Assembly (NCBI GenBank): GCA_028690035.1
Contig: JAQVCA010000007.1
Span: forward strand, 71,126 to 135,125
Length of the DNA stretch: 64,000 nt
Direction of reading: 5' to 3'
DNA from: Comamonas sp.
GTDB lineage: Bacteria > Pseudomonadota > Gammaproteobacteria > Burkholderiales > Burkholderiaceae_C
This document shows, in pieces, positions 45,709-55,652 of the stretch. How positions within the stretch are numbered: the first letter of the stretch is position 1; each line of letters starts with the position of its first letter. The notes under the pieces were generated by a model. It searched no databases, had not been told where the DNA came from, and was given only the letters and a program-made list of their open reading frames with translations. Made by a program: the position numbers and the translations under genes.

Positions 45709-48402
45709 TTAGTCGAGTTCGCTCAACATTTTTTCGGCACGCACTTTGAGTGTGCCACTGGCTTCGGTCAGCACTTCTTCGATCAGGCTGCGTGCGCCCT
45801 CAGAGTCGCCAATAGCGGCAAATTCCTGTGCCAGATCCAGCTTGGTGCCCAGGGCATCGTTGGCCATGGTAGGCGCCGAATCTGCACCGGTATCGGCCAT
45901 GGCATCGATATCGATATCGATATCGATGTTTGCCCCTGGGGAAGCTTCTGCGCTGGGGAGAGAGAAGTCATTGCTCAAGTCGAGCTGACTCAGACCAAAG
46001 TCGTCCTCTGGTGCGGCGGCAGGAGCAGCAGGCGCAGGCGCAGGCGCTGCTGGCGCGGCAGCAGGCAGACTAAAGTCGGTATCCAGCGAGAAATCTAGTC
46101 CTTCCAATGAGCTAGGGGCTTCAGGCGCCATGCTTTGCGCTGGCGCACTGGGTTGAACAGGCGCAGGCGTGCTAGCGGGCAGGTCCAGATTCAGATCACC
46201 GAAATTGCCCAAATCCAACGGTGCGGAGGTGTCTGTGGTGGGGCTAGGGTCAAGCAGATCCTGCGCAAATTGCGTGTCGATGATCTGCGAGGGCATCTCG
46301 CTGTGCGTCTGGGGTGCCAGTATGTCTAGCTGACTATCCAGTGCCGCAATGAGAGGATCTTCTTCAGGTAATTCTGGTTGCTTCACTGCCTTGGCGGGCG
46401 CCCCAGCATCCAAGTCCAGATCAAAGTCCAAATCCATTGCAGGTGCTGCGGCGCTGGACGCTGCCAGTGCCTGAGCAAAGCCGGAACTGGGGGCGGGCTC
46501 CGACGCTGCGCCAACACTTTCTTCAGCGTAGAACGGATTGTTCGGATCGGTGTTGCGTCCCAGGGTGCGCACCTGTTTCCAATCGTCGCCTTGGCCGTTA
46601 GTGAGACGATGAATGGCGCGCGCTACCGACTCCAGCTGGGGCAGCTCTTGGTTTTTGGCGTGGATTTGGGCCAGCTTCAGATGCACTGGCAAGTTACTGG
46701 GTGCATTGTGCAGGGCATCACGTAGGATTTTCTGCGCTTCCTCGTCCTTGTTATAGGCCAGGTACACATCGGCCTCGGCAATCGGATCCACATCACCGTT
46801 GGCATCGAGTTGGCTGGGTGTATAGGTCATGGTACTGGCGGAGCCATCGTTGCTGGTATCCACCTGCTGGCCTCCGCTGCTGTCAAACAGCGAGTCGGGG
46901 GGCAGCTGTGCGCTGTCCAGCGTGGATGCAGTGCCAGCCGCCGCTGCCTTTTGCTTGCGACTGCGCCACACCAGCAAACCGGCCAGTAGCGCCGCTGCGG
47001 CACCACCGGCGGGCACCAACGGATTGGAGAGCAAGCTTTCCAAGAAAGAAGGTTCTGGCGGTGGTGGTGGTGGTGGTGGTGGTGGTGGTGCAGGTTTTTT
47101 CTTGGGCTGCGGCGTGGGTTTGGGCGCTTCGCTTTCTGCCGTGGGTGCTGCCTGCATGTCGGCTTGGGGTGGGACGAGCGTTGTACTGTTCGGGTCTGCA
47201 GGCAAGTTGGTGGTGACAGCCACGCCAGAGGGCGTAGCGTTTGCGGCTGGTTCGGCCGCCGTTGCAGGCACAGCCACTGCCTGGGTTGTGTTGGCATCAA
47301 CAGTGCCTGTAGCACTTGGTGTACTGTCTGGCGCTTTTTTATTCAACGCATCCAATTCCGCGAGGTTGCGCTGCAGCTCTTGCATGCGCTCATCCTGGGC
47401 GCTGGCTTGTTTTTGCTTGGCCAGCTTGTCTTCGGCTTGGGCGCTGATGGCACCCTTGGACAGCGTTAGCTTGTCGGCTGGAGCGGCAGCGGGGCTGTCG
47501 TCGGCCACTTGTGCCTGGACTTTGCCAGTGGCTGTGCGATCTGCTGCTTCCAGCTGGGCATCGGCAGTGCGGCTGGCCAGCTTCTGGCGGAAGGCATTGA
47601 AGTTACGGCTTTGGGCTGCGATGATTTTGCGCGCTTCTGGGGCGCTGGTGCTTTGTGCCTGTTCTTGGCTAGGTAGTTTGATGACCGTACCGGCGCGGAT
47701 GCGATTGACATTGCCATCGATAAAGGCATGCGGATTACTCTGCAGCATGGCTACCAGCATTTGATCCAGCGACACGCCGGCCAGTCGGTTGGCACCCGCA
47801 ATGCGGCCAGCGGTATCGCCTGGGCGCACGGTCACGCTCTCGCCAGCAGGAGTGGAAAGGGACGCTGCGGCGGTTGCAGAAGTTGCTGGTGTCGTAGTAC
47901 GCGCCCGTGGCTGCGACTGGTAGCTACTTGCGGTTTGCGCTGGTGGACTGACTTGCACGGGGGTGCCCCCGACCTTAGCGTCTTTACGTACTGCACTGGG
48001 CGCGGGATCGAGCAGCAGGGTGTAGCTGCGCACCAGATTGCCAGCATTCCAATTGGCCTGCAGGATGATGTCCACAAACGGCTCATTGACCGGGGCGCTG
48101 GTGCTGAGCTGAAGCTTGGCCGAGCCATCGGGGCGGCGCTGCAATTTGACTTGCAAAGTACGTGCGGTGTTACCGTATTCCATGCCATGGGCTTGGAAGA
48201 TGTCCGGGGTAGCCACCATGGTCTCTAGAGAAGACGCCTCCGCCGAGCTGAGCTGAGGCACATCGACCTCGGCGCGCAGCGGTTGCCCCAGATAGGATTG
48301 CACGCTGATGGAGCCCAGAGCCAGCGCTGCAGCATCGGTCGAAGTGAGCGCAGCGCACAAATAGGCTGCAGAAGCGAGGGCAGAAAATTTCCAACGGTGC
48401 AT
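45709..48402 (-). CDS. fimV: FimV/HubP-type polar pilus-assembly protein
   Basis: A protein of 897 aa. Signal peptide ending near TSTDAAALALG, a conserved FimV N-terminal domain (GSISVQSYLGQPLRAEVDVP), and a LysM-like module near 190-245. A long Ala/Pro/Ser-rich stretch follows, with ten or more prolines in a row coded by (GGT)n, then one membrane helix (PAGGAAAALLAGLLVW). The acidic cytoplasmic part has a TPR-like segment and repeated Asp-rich motifs (FDLDLDAG, IDIDIDIDAM), and the FimV C-terminal cap (EFAAIGDSEGARSLIEEVL) closes the protein. FimV organises the cell pole, type IV pili and chemotaxis arrays. The position between asd and truA is the usual one. The start is the ATG at 48402; a GTG four codons upstream is possible. 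Confidence 0.93.
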   Translation of the reverse strand: MHRWKFSALASAAYLCAALTSTDAAALALGSISVQSYLGQPLRAEVDVPQLSSAEASSLETMVATPDIFQAHGMEYGNTARTLQVKLQRRPDGSAKLQLSTSAPVNEPFVDIILQANWNAGNLVRSYTLLLDPAPSAVRKDAKVGGTPVQVSPPAQTASSYQSQPRARTTTPATSATAAASLSTPAGESVTVRPGDTAGRIAGANRLAGVSLDQMLVAMLQSNPHAFIDGNVNRIRAGTVIKLPSQEQAQSTSAPEARKIIAAQSRNFNAFRQKLASRTADAQLEAADRTATGKVQAQVADDSPAAAPADKLTLSKGAISAQAEDKLAKQKQASAQDERMQELQRNLAELDALNKKAPDSTPSATGTVDANTTQAVAVPATAAEPAANATPSGVAVTTNLPADPNSTTLVPPQADMQAAPTAESEAPKPTPQPKKKPAPPPPPPPPPPPEPSFLESLLSNPLVPAGGAAAALLAGLLVWRSRKQKAAAAGTASTLDSAQLPPDSLFDSSGGQQVDTSNDGSASTMTYTPSQLDANGDVDPIAEADVYLAYNKDEEAQKILRDALHNAPSNLPVHLKLAQIHAKNQELPQLESVARAIHRLTNGQGDDWKQVRTLGRNTDPNNPFYAEESVGAASEPAPSSGFAQALAASSAAAPAMDLDFDLDLDAGAPAKAVKQPELPEEDPLIAALDSQLDILAPQTHSEMPSQIIDTQFAQDLLDPSPTTDTSAPLDLGNFGDLNLDLPASTPAPVQPSAPAQSMAPEAPSSLEGLDFSLDTDFSLPAAAPAAPAPAPAAPAAAPEDDFGLSQLDLSNDFSLPSAEASPGANIDIDIDIDAMADTGADSAPTMANDALGTKLDLAQEFAAIGDSEGARSLIEEVLTEASGTLKVRAEKMLSELD

Positions 48403-48640
48403 ATCTACGTTCACATCCCGGTTGTGGGCCACCACCAAACAGCGGCCAGTATTTTTGAGGGGCGAGGGCCGCGAGGTGGGCCGTGAGCGCCAGCAGTCAG
48501 GCAGAGGGCCATGGCGCAATCCACGCGCGATTATGACGAGGCCCAACCCGCTTAGAAAAGAATACGCCCCCGTGTTTGCAGCCAGTCCGACGAAAAGCAA
48601 GGTTTGTTGTCGCCAAAACACAATTTTTGTTGTCAGACGT
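48403..48640. other. Gap upstream of fimV
   Basis: About 240 bp between fimV and the asd terminator. No credible reading frame, repeat copy or strong sigma-70 promoter was recognised. The fimV promoter must lie here because the terminator at 48641 isolates it from asd. Confidence 0.5.
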
Positions 48641-48663
48641 AAAAAAGGAGACCTCAGGTCTCC
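48641..48663 (-). terminator. Rho-independent terminator after asd
   Basis: Minus strand: GGAGACC, loop TGA, GGTCTCC, then six T residues; a perfect 7-bp stem. Confidence 0.9.
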
Positions 48664-48713
48664 TTGTTGCTGGACAGTGCTGCACCCACACGGGCGCTGT
48701 ACTGTTGTGCCGA

Positions 48714-49826
48714 TCAGGCCTTGAGCAGGATGCGCAGCATGCGGCGCAGCGGCTCTGCAGCACCCCACAGCAGCTGGTCGCCGATTACGAAGGCGGACAG
48801 GTACTCGGGGCCCATGTTGAGCTTACGCACGCGGCCCACGCCGACCTGCAGGCCGCCGGTGATGGCGGCAGGTGTCAGCTCCTTGACGGTGAGGGCGCGG
48901 TCGTTCTCGACAAACTTCACCCAGGGGTTGCCGCCCTTGATGATGGCTTCGATCTCTTCCAGGGGCAGATCCTTCTTGAGCTTCAAAGTCAAAGCCAGGG
49001 AGTGGCAGCGCATGGCGCCGATGCGCACGCACAGACCGTCAACGGGGATGGTGGCTTCGGTGCCGAGGATCTTGTTGACCTCGGCCTGGCCCTTCCACTC
49101 TTCCTTGGACTGGCCGTTGGGCAGCTGCACGTCGATCCAGGGAATCAGGCCGCCAGCCAAAGGTGCGCCAAAGAACTCGGTGGGCACGTCTTCGCGGATG
49201 GTCTGGGCCACTTTGCGGTCGATGTCCAGGATGGCGGAAGCAGGGGTGGCCAGCTCATCGGCCACGGCGGCGTGTACCACGCCCATGCCCTTGAGCAGTT
49301 CGCGCATGTGATTGGCGCCGCCGCCCGATGCCGCCTGGTAGGTCATGGAAGACACCCACTCCACGAGCCCCGCCTTGAACAGGCCGCCCAGGCCCATCAG
49401 CAAAATGGAGTTGGTGCAGTTGCCGCCAATCCAGTTCTTGCCGCCAGCGGCCAACTTCTTCTGGATCAGGTCTTCGTTCACCGGGTCGAGCACGATGACG
49501 GCGTCGTCCTCCATGCGCAGCGACGAGGCTGCGTCAATCCAGTGGCCATTCCAGCCGGCAGCGCGGATTTTGGGGAACACTTCCTTGGTGTAGTCGCCAC
49601 CCTGGCAGGTGATGATGATGTCGCACTTGGCCAGCTCGGCAATGTCGTTGGCGTCTTTGAGCTGGGTGTGGACGGTGGCCACCGCCGGGGCTTTGCCGCC
49701 AGCGTTGGAGGTGGAGAAGAACACGGACTCAATCAACCCAAAGTCCCCTTCAGCCTGCATGCGGTCCATCAATACGGAACCGACCATGCCGCGCCAGCCC
49801 ACCAGGCCTACCAATTGCTTGCTCAT
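48714..49826 (-). CDS. asd: Aspartate-semialdehyde dehydrogenase
   Basis: An enzyme of 370 aa for lysine, threonine, methionine and diaminopimelate synthesis. NADP-binding [12 protein letters not shown] at the N-terminus, catalytic C137 in IGGNCTNSI, and the histidine of [13 protein letters not shown]. The size and GWRGMVG motif place it in the Gram-negative type. The start is the ATG at 49826. A 14-bp perfect hairpin lies about 75 bp upstream. Confidence 0.97.
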   Translation of the reverse strand: MSKQLVGLVGWRGMVGSVLMDRMQAEGDFGLIESVFFSTSNAGGKAPAVATVHTQLKDANDIAELAKCDIIITCQGGDYTKEVFPKIRAAGWNGHWIDAASSLRMEDDAVIVLDPVNEDLIQKKLAAGGKNWIGGNCTNSILLMGLGGLFKAGLVEWVSSMTYQAASGGGANHMRELLKGMGVVHAAVADELATPASAILDIDRKVAQTIREDVPTEFFGAPLAGGLIPWIDVQLPNGQSKEEWKGQAEVNKILGTEATIPVDGLCVRIGAMRCHSLALTLKLKKDLPLEEIEAIIKGGNPWVKFVENDRALTVKELTPAAITGGLQVGVGRVRKLNMGPEYLSAFVIGDQLLWGAAEPLRRMLRILLKA

Positions 49827-49900
49827 AAGAAAACGCCTTTTCAAGGTTTGAAGGATTCAAAGTAAAAAAACAGTGCGTTACCGGACTGCCGACCTACCCG

Positions 49901-49931
49901 GTTCGGCTGTCCGTGGTACGGACAGCCGAAC
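49901..49931. repeat. Perfect 14-bp hairpin upstream of asd
   Basis: GTTCGGCTGTCCGT (49901-49914), 3-base spacer, then the exact reverse complement (49918-49931). No T-run follows on either side, so it is not a normal terminator. It lies in the 233-bp gap between the third chemoreceptor and asd, 75 bp before the asd start codon. Confidence 0.85.
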
Positions 49932-50059
49932 GATTCTAGAGGAAAGCCCCAGGGCTACAGGCTGTAGGGATGGCGGTATGCATCGTCGAATTGACGAAAA
50001 AGCGGGGTTGATTTAGTCGTTTCGATTCGCAAGTGCGGCTTGTTCAGCTTTTTGATGGC

Positions 50060-51865
50060 TTAGAAGGTTTCCCAGTCGTCATCGGCCTGGTGACCGGCGG
50101 GTGCCGCAATGCGTGCTGCCGGGGCGGGCGAAGACCGGGGGGCGGATGCAGGCGGCTTGGCGGGTGTGGTGGCAGGCTTGGCAGCGGTGCTAGTGCGTTG
50201 GCCCAAGTGCGGTGCGGTGCTTGGGCTGGATGCGGGGCTGGAGATGGGCCGGACTGCTGGCTGTGCTGCGGCGCTGGGGCGGCGCATGGCATTTTCATGG
50301 CGACCCAGTTGGAACACGGCCACGGCCTCCACCAATTGCTGGGCTTGCTGGTTCAGGCTGGAGGCAGCGGCGGCAGACTCTTCCACCAGCGCCGCGTTTT
50401 GCTGCGTCATCTGGTCGAGTTGGGCCACGGCCTCGCCCACCTGGCCAATGCCCACGGTTTGCTCGCTGGTGGAGGCGCTGATCTCGCGGATCAAATCGGT
50501 CACGCGCTGCACTTCTTGCACGATGTGCTGCATGGTGCTGCCGGCGGTATCCACCAAACGGCTGCCCGCGTCCACGGTTTCTACGCTGTTGCCAATCAGG
50601 GTTTTGATTTCTTTGGCTGCCTCGGCACTGCGTCCGGCCAGGCTGCGCACCTCGGCGGCCACCACGGCAAAGCCCCGGCCTTGCTCGCCGGCACGTGCTG
50701 CCTCCACGGCAGCGTTCAGCGCCAAGATATTGGTCTGAAACGCAATGCCATCAATCACGCCGATGATGTCGGAAATCTTGCGCGAGGCGGCGTTGATCTG
50801 CTCCATGGTCTGCACCACCTGCTGCATGACCTCGCCACCTTGCGTGGCCGCTTGGCTGGCGCTGGTGGCCAGCTGCGTGGCCTGGCGCGCGGTGTCGGCG
50901 CTGGTTTGCACGGTGCTGGAGATTTCTTCCATGGAAGCGGCGGTTTCTTCCAGATTGCTTGCTTGGGTTTCGGTGCGATGCGACAGGTCGCTGTTGCCCG
51001 TGGCGATTTGCTGCGCACCGGTGGCAATGCTGTCGCTGCTCTCGCGCACGGTGCTGACAATGCGGCGCAGCGCCGCCTGCATCTCGTGCATGGCATGCAC
51101 CACGCTACCGGGTTGGGCCTGTTGGGTGTCGATGTGCGTGCTCAGATCGCCCGAGGCAATCGCATTGGCCGCGTTGGCCACATCGCCGGGCTCACCGCCC
51201 AGCTGGCGGGTCAGGCTGCGCGTAATCAGCACCCCCAGGGCCACGCCCGCCAGCACGCCACCCAGGGTCAGCACGATCAGCAGGGTGCGAATGTTGGCGT
51301 AAATGGCACTGGTCTCTTCGCTCAAATTCTTGGCGCTGGCGCTTCTGCGCTCCACCAGTTGCGACATCTGGGCGCTGAGTTTGTTGGCTGCCGGAGCCCC
51401 TGCGCTGAACAAATGCTGCGTGGCACTGCCCATCTCAGGCAAAGGGTCGTTGGGCAGTTTGGTGGCCATCTCTTTAGCAATCACCTCGTAAGCCGCTAGG
51501 GCCTGGACGGTGTCTGCCAGTTGGGTCTTGCCTTCTGGTGTGTGGAAGTAGGCCCCTGCTGCCGCCAGCCCTGCTTTGGAGCGGTCCAGGCGCTGTTGCA
51601 TATCGTTCAGGTGGCGCGTGCGCTCTTGCTCGGTGGCCACCAGCATGGCACTGCGCACCGAGCGCGTGGCCTCGATCATGTCCATATTGGCCGCCGAAAC
51701 GTGCTGCGCACCCACCATTTCACGCTCGTACATCAAAGAGGCCGAATCGCTGAGTTCGCTGGTTTTGACAATGCCCAGCACGCCGATGATGGCGCCAATC
51801 ACGGCGACGGCCAAAAACCCGGCAATGAGCTTGGTGCCCACTTTCATATCTTTCAGAGCGTTCAT
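50060..51865 (-). CDS. Methyl-accepting chemotaxis protein 3
   Basis: A receptor of 601 aa, different in subfamily from the two at 7-11 kb. TM1 at about 11-31, four-helix-bundle sensor, TM2 near 190-212. HAMP contains the QLGGEPGDV stretch seen in another large group of betaproteobacterial receptors. The signalling hairpin is near 363-408. The tail is Ala/Pro/Ser-rich and again ends in DDDWETF, a likely CheR/CheB tether. GGAGAA precedes the ATG at 51865. It is inserted between asd and leuB, which are neighbours in many relatives. Confidence 0.95.
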   Translation of the reverse strand: MNALKDMKVGTKLIAGFLAVAVIGAIIGVLGIVKTSELSDSASLMYEREMVGAQHVSAANMDMIEATRSVRSAMLVATEQERTRHLNDMQQRLDRSKAGLAAAGAYFHTPEGKTQLADTVQALAAYEVIAKEMATKLPNDPLPEMGSATQHLFSAGAPAANKLSAQMSQLVERRSASAKNLSEETSAIYANIRTLLIVLTLGGVLAGVALGVLITRSLTRQLGGEPGDVANAANAIASGDLSTHIDTQQAQPGSVVHAMHEMQAALRRIVSTVRESSDSIATGAQQIATGNSDLSHRTETQASNLEETAASMEEISSTVQTSADTARQATQLATSASQAATQGGEVMQQVVQTMEQINAASRKISDIIGVIDGIAFQTNILALNAAVEAARAGEQGRGFAVVAAEVRSLAGRSAEAAKEIKTLIGNSVETVDAGSRLVDTAGSTMQHIVQEVQRVTDLIREISASTSEQTVGIGQVGEAVAQLDQMTQQNAALVEESAAAASSLNQQAQQLVEAVAVFQLGRHENAMRRPSAAAQPAVRPISSPASSPSTAPHLGQRTSTAAKPATTPAKPPASAPRSSPAPAARIAAPAGHQADDDWETF

Positions 51866-51990
51866 TTTTTCTCCTGCGGTGTTTAGGGTGTGGATGTTGT
51901 GGATGGAACTGGGGCGCAAGCCCTGGGTGTGGAGCGTGAAGACAAGCCCGTTACCACTGCGCGACCATAGCAGGAGATGGTGGGCGCTGT

Positions 51991-52025
51991 AAAAAAGCGC
52001 CGCTCCAGTGACGCAGAGCGGCGCT
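51991..52025 (-). terminator. Rho-independent terminator after leuB
   Basis: Minus strand: AGCGCCGCT (complement of 52017-52025) pairs with AGCGGCGCT (complement of 51996-52004) over 9 bp, then six T residues. It ends the leu operon. Confidence 0.9.
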
Positions 52026-52047
52026 TGTGGGGCATGGCGGGGTGTAA

Positions 52048-53121
52048 TTACAGCGCCGCCACCACGGCATCGCCCATTTGGGCGGTGCTTACTTTGGTGG
52101 TGCCTTCGCTGTAGATGTCGGCGGTGCGCAGGCCCTGGGCCAGCACTTTTTGCACGGCCGCTTCGATGCGCTGGGCAGCGGCTTCGTGGCCCAGGCTAAA
52201 GCGCAGCATCATGGCGGCCGACAAGATGGTGGCCAGCGGGTTGGCAATGCCTTGGCCGGCGATGTCGGGGGCGCTGCCGTGGCTGGGTTCGTACAGGCCT
52301 TGTTTTTTGTCGTTCAGGCTGGCGCTGGGCAGCATGCCGATCGAGCCGGTGAGCATGGAGGCTTCGTCCGACAGGATGTCGCCAAACATATTGCCGGTGA
52401 CCACCACGTCAAAGCGCTTGGGCGCACGCACCAGTTGCATGGCGGCGTTGTCCACGTACATGTGGTCCAGTTCCACGTCGGGGTATTGCTTGCCGATTTC
52501 GGTCATCACATCCTTCCACAGTTGGAAGGTTTCCAGTACGTTGGCTTTATCGACGCTGGTGACGCGCTTGCTGCGTTTTTGTGCGGCTTGGAAGGCAACG
52601 TGGGCGATGCGCTCGATCTCGGGGCGGCTGTAGCGCATGGTGTCAAAGGCTTCTTCGGCGCCGGGGAAGTGGCCGTCTTCGGCGGTGCGACGGCCACGCG
52701 GCTGGCCAAAGTAGATGTCGCCGGTCAGCTCGCGGATGATGAGGATGTCCAGGCCCGAGACCAGTTCGGGCTTGAGGCTGGAGGCATTGACCAGCTGCTC
52801 GTAGCAAATCGCAGGGCGGAAGTTGGCGAACAGGCCCAGGGCTTTGCGCAGGCCCAGGATGGCTTGCTCGGGGCGCAGCGCGCGCTCCAGGGTGTCGTAT
52901 TTCCAGTCGCCCACGGCGCCGAACAGGATGGCATCGGCTTCTTGCGCCAGCTTCAGCGTGGCGGGGGGCAGAGGGTGGCCCGCGGCTTCGTAGCCGGCAC
53001 CGCCGACCGGAGCGGTTTGCATGTGCAGGTCCAGTTGCAGGGCGTTGAGCACCTTGACGGCCTCGGCAACGATTTCAGGGCCGATGCCGTCACCGGGCAG
53101 GATGGCGATGTTCATGGTCAT
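52048..53121 (-). CDS. leuB: 3-isopropylmalate dehydrogenase
   Basis: An NAD-dependent decarboxylating dehydrogenase of 357 aa of leucine synthesis: [43 protein letters not shown] and [13 protein letters not shown]. The ATG at 53121 has AAGGA seven bases upstream. A repeat copy separates it from leuD, and a strong terminator follows. Confidence 0.97.
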   Translation of the reverse strand: MTMNIAILPGDGIGPEIVAEAVKVLNALQLDLHMQTAPVGGAGYEAAGHPLPPATLKLAQEADAILFGAVGDWKYDTLERALRPEQAILGLRKALGLFANFRPAICYEQLVNASSLKPELVSGLDILIIRELTGDIYFGQPRGRRTAEDGHFPGAEEAFDTMRYSRPEIERIAHVAFQAAQKRSKRVTSVDKANVLETFQLWKDVMTEIGKQYPDVELDHMYVDNAAMQLVRAPKRFDVVVTGNMFGDILSDEASMLTGSIGMLPSASLNDKKQGLYEPSHGSAPDIAGQGIANPLATILSAAMMLRFSLGHEAAAQRIEAAVQKVLAQGLRTADIYSEGTTKVSTAQMGDAVVAAL

Positions 53122-53181
53122 GGAGAAGTCCTTGGGAAATGGAAAGAGATAGAAAGAGCTAGGACGCAGAATTTATAAATT

Positions 53182-53272
53182 TGATAGCTGCTTGCGCTGA
53201 TTGGATAAGGTTTTCAGAATCAAAGAAAACTGAAAACCTTTTTGCATAATCGCAAGCAGCTATGCTTTTTTA
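53182..53272. repeat. Nested-palindrome intergenic repeat, copy h (best preserved)
   Basis: Outer arms AGCTGCTTGCG (53186-53196) and CGCAAGCAGCT (53251-53261) are perfect inverted repeats. Inner arms AAGGTTTTCAG (53207-53217) and CTGAAAACCTT (53230-53240) are also perfect. It lies between leuD and leuB and would form a two-tier hairpin in their mRNA. Confidence 0.85.
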
Positions 53273-53282
53273 TAAGGAGGGG

Positions 53283-53939
53283 TCAGGCCTGGGCCAGGGT
53301 GTGGGCCAGCCAGGGCTTGTTGGCCAGGCGCTGGGCTTCAAAGGCGCGGATTTTGTCGGCATGGCGCAGGGTCAGGCCGATGTCGTCCAGACCGCCCAGC
53401 AGGCATTCGCGGCGGAAGGGGTTGACGTCGAAGGGGATTTCCTCGCCCTGGGGGCGCACGATGACCTGGCGCTCCAGATCGATGGTGAGCTGGTAGCCCG
53501 GGAAGGCGAACACGTCGTTGAACAGCAGATCGACGGTGCTTTCAGGTAGCACGATGGGCAGCATGCCGTTCTTGAAGCAGTTGTTGAAGAAGATGTCGGC
53601 AAAGCTGGGGGCAATTACGCAGCGAAAGCCGTACTGCTCCAGCGCCCAGGGGGCGTGCTCGCGGCTCGACCCGCAGCCAAAGTTTTTGCGCGCCAGCAAG
53701 ATGGAAGCGCCCTGGTAGCGCGGCTGGTTGAGCACAAAGTCCGGGTTGGGCTTGCGCTGGCTTTCTGGTACGCCCGGCTGGCCGGGCTGATCCAGGTAGC
53801 GCCACTCATCGAACAGGTTGGGGCCAAAGCCAGTTTTCTTGATCGATTTGAGAAATTGCTTGGGGATGATGGCGTCGGTATCGACGTTTTCGCGGTCCAT
53901 GGGTGCGACCAGGCCCTGGTGGATGGTGAATTTTTGCAT
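53283..53939 (-). CDS. leuD: 3-isopropylmalate dehydratase small subunit
   Basis: A protein of 218 aa; the swivel domain of isopropylmalate isomerase. [28 protein letters not shown] and [20 protein letters not shown] are the family motifs. It pairs with leuC, from which it is separated by an entericidin-like gene. Confidence 0.97.
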   Translation of the reverse strand: MQKFTIHQGLVAPMDRENVDTDAIIPKQFLKSIKKTGFGPNLFDEWRYLDQPGQPGVPESQRKPNPDFVLNQPRYQGASILLARKNFGCGSSREHAPWALEQYGFRCVIAPSFADIFFNNCFKNGMLPIVLPESTVDLLFNDVFAFPGYQLTIDLERQVIVRPQGEEIPFDVNPFRRECLLGGLDDIGLTLRHADKIRAFEAQRLANKPWLAHTLAQA

Positions 53940-53986
53940 GACGTGTTCAGGTGATTAGGGGTTGCGTCGGGGTCAGGGTACGGCGC

Positions 53987-54112
53987 TCAGCGGGCCGCGC
54001 GCTCGATGGCGTTGCCAGCTTTTTGCACATCCTGGCCAATGCCCTGGACGGTGTTGCAGGCCGCCAGGGTGAAGGCCAGGCCAAGCAAAAGCACTGTGAA
54101 GGAAGGCTTCAT
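53987..54112 (-). CDS. Entericidin-like small lipoprotein
   Basis: A protein of 41 aa: signal peptide MKPSFTVLLLGLAF, lipobox LAAC, then NTVQGIGQDVQKAGNAIERA, the short amphipathic helix of the entericidin A/B family. Such peptides are described as toxin/antidote lipoproteins in E. coli. In Burkholderiales a copy commonly lies between leuC and leuD, so position and sequence agree. Confidence 0.85.
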   Translation of the reverse strand: MKPSFTVLLLGLAFTLAACNTVQGIGQDVQKAGNAIERAAR

Positions 54113-54166
54113 GAGGGTTGCTCCGTGTCTCGTTGCATGGGGGCGAAAGTGCGGCGCGCCGGGCCT

Positions 54167-55588
54167 TCAGGCGAAGCGGCGGATATCCACAAAGTGGCCG
54201 TGGATGGCAGCCGCCGCCGCCATGGCCGGGCTGACCAGGTGGGTGCGGCCACCGGCGCCTTGGCGACCTTCAAAGTTGCGGTTGCTGGTGGAGGCGCAGC
54301 GCTCGCCGGGCTCCAGGCGGTCGGCGTTCATGGCCAGGCACATGCTGCAGCCGGGTTCGCGCCACTCAAAGCCAGCGGCTGTGAAAATCTCGTGCAGGCC
54401 TTCGCGCTCGGCCTGGGCTTTGACCAGGCCCGAACCGGGCACCACCATGGCCACTTTGACGTTGCGCGCCACTTTCTGGCCCAGCTTTTGCACCACGGCG
54501 GCCGCGGCGCGCAGGTCTTCGATGCGGCTGTTGGTGCAGCTGCCAATGAAGATTTTGTCCACGCAGATGTCGGTGATGGGCTTGCCCGGCTCCAGCGCCA
54601 TATAGGTCAGGGCGCGTTCCATGGCGGCGCGCTTGTTGGCATCTTTTTCCTGCTCGGGATCGGGCACGCGGGCATCGGCACCGATGACCATCTCGGGGCT
54701 GGTGCCCCAGGTGACTTGCGGCACGATGTCTGCGCCTTGCAGGGTGACGATGGCATCCCACTGCGCGTCCTCGTCCGAGTGCAGCGTCTGCCAGTAGGCC
54801 ACGGCCTGTTCCCATTCAGCACCGGTGGGCGCCAGGGGGCGGCCTTGCACGTAGGCGATGGTTTTGTCGTCCACCGCCACCAAGCCAGCGCGTGCGCCCG
54901 CTTCAATGGCCATGTTGCACACGGTCATGCGCCCTTCGATGGACAGGTCGCGGATGGCTTGGCCGGCAAACTCAATGGTATAGCCCGTGCCGCCTGCCGT
55001 GCCGATCTTGCCGATGATGGCCAGCACGATGTCTTTGGCGGTGATGCCGGGGGCGACGCTGCCCTCGACTTTGACCAGCATGTTCTTGGCTTTTTTGGCC
55101 AGCAGCGTTTGCGTGGCCATGACGTGTTCGACCTCGCTGGTGCCAATGCCGTGCGCCAGCGCACCAAACGCGCCGTGCGTGCTGGTGTGGCTGTCGCCGC
55201 AGACCACGGTCATGCCGGGCAGGGTGGCGCCTTGCTCGGGGCCCATGACGTGCACGATGCCCTGGCCCTTGTCCATGAAGGGGAAGAAGGCAGCCGCGCC
55301 AAATTCGGCAATGTTGCTGTTCAGGGTGGTGATTTGCTCTTTGCTGATCGGGTCGGCAATGCCGTCGTAGCCGCGCTCCCAGCCATCGGTGGGGGTGTTG
55401 TGGTCGGCGGTGGCCACCACCGAGCTGGTGCGCCACAGCTTGCGCTTGGCCAGACGCAGACCCTCAAAAGCCTGGGGGCTGGTCACTTCATGTACCAAGT
55501 GGCGGTCGATGTAGAGGATGGAGGTGCCGTCTTCCTCGGTGTGGATGACGTGTTCATCAAAAATTTTGTCGTACAGGGTGCGTCCCAT
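54167..55588 (-). CDS. leuC: 3-isopropylmalate dehydratase large subunit
   Basis: An aconitase-family [4Fe-4S] enzyme of 473 aa. [15 protein letters not shown] near the start, [13 protein letters not shown] with the first cluster cysteine, [13 protein letters not shown] and [12 protein letters not shown] with the remaining two. First enzyme gene of the leu operon; a LysR-family gene lies 64 bp upstream in the same direction. Confidence 0.97.
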   Translation of the reverse strand: MGRTLYDKIFDEHVIHTEEDGTSILYIDRHLVHEVTSPQAFEGLRLAKRKLWRTSSVVATADHNTPTDGWERGYDGIADPISKEQITTLNSNIAEFGAAAFFPFMDKGQGIVHVMGPEQGATLPGMTVVCGDSHTSTHGAFGALAHGIGTSEVEHVMATQTLLAKKAKNMLVKVEGSVAPGITAKDIVLAIIGKIGTAGGTGYTIEFAGQAIRDLSIEGRMTVCNMAIEAGARAGLVAVDDKTIAYVQGRPLAPTGAEWEQAVAYWQTLHSDEDAQWDAIVTLQGADIVPQVTWGTSPEMVIGADARVPDPEQEKDANKRAAMERALTYMALEPGKPITDICVDKIFIGSCTNSRIEDLRAAAAVVQKLGQKVARNVKVAMVVPGSGLVKAQAEREGLHEIFTAAGFEWREPGCSMCLAMNADRLEPGERCASTSNRNFEGRQGAGGRTHLVSPAMAAAAAIHGHFVDIRRFA

Positions 55589-55652
55589 GGTGCTCTCAAA
55601 CGATGTGGTGATGGTGGGGGGAAATGTGGCGCAGGATTGCGTGTTTTTGATT

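Noticed and set aside
45902-47095. Short tandem repeats that might be a CRISPR array
   Set aside because: Units are 3 to 6 bp without spacers and lie in frame inside fimV.
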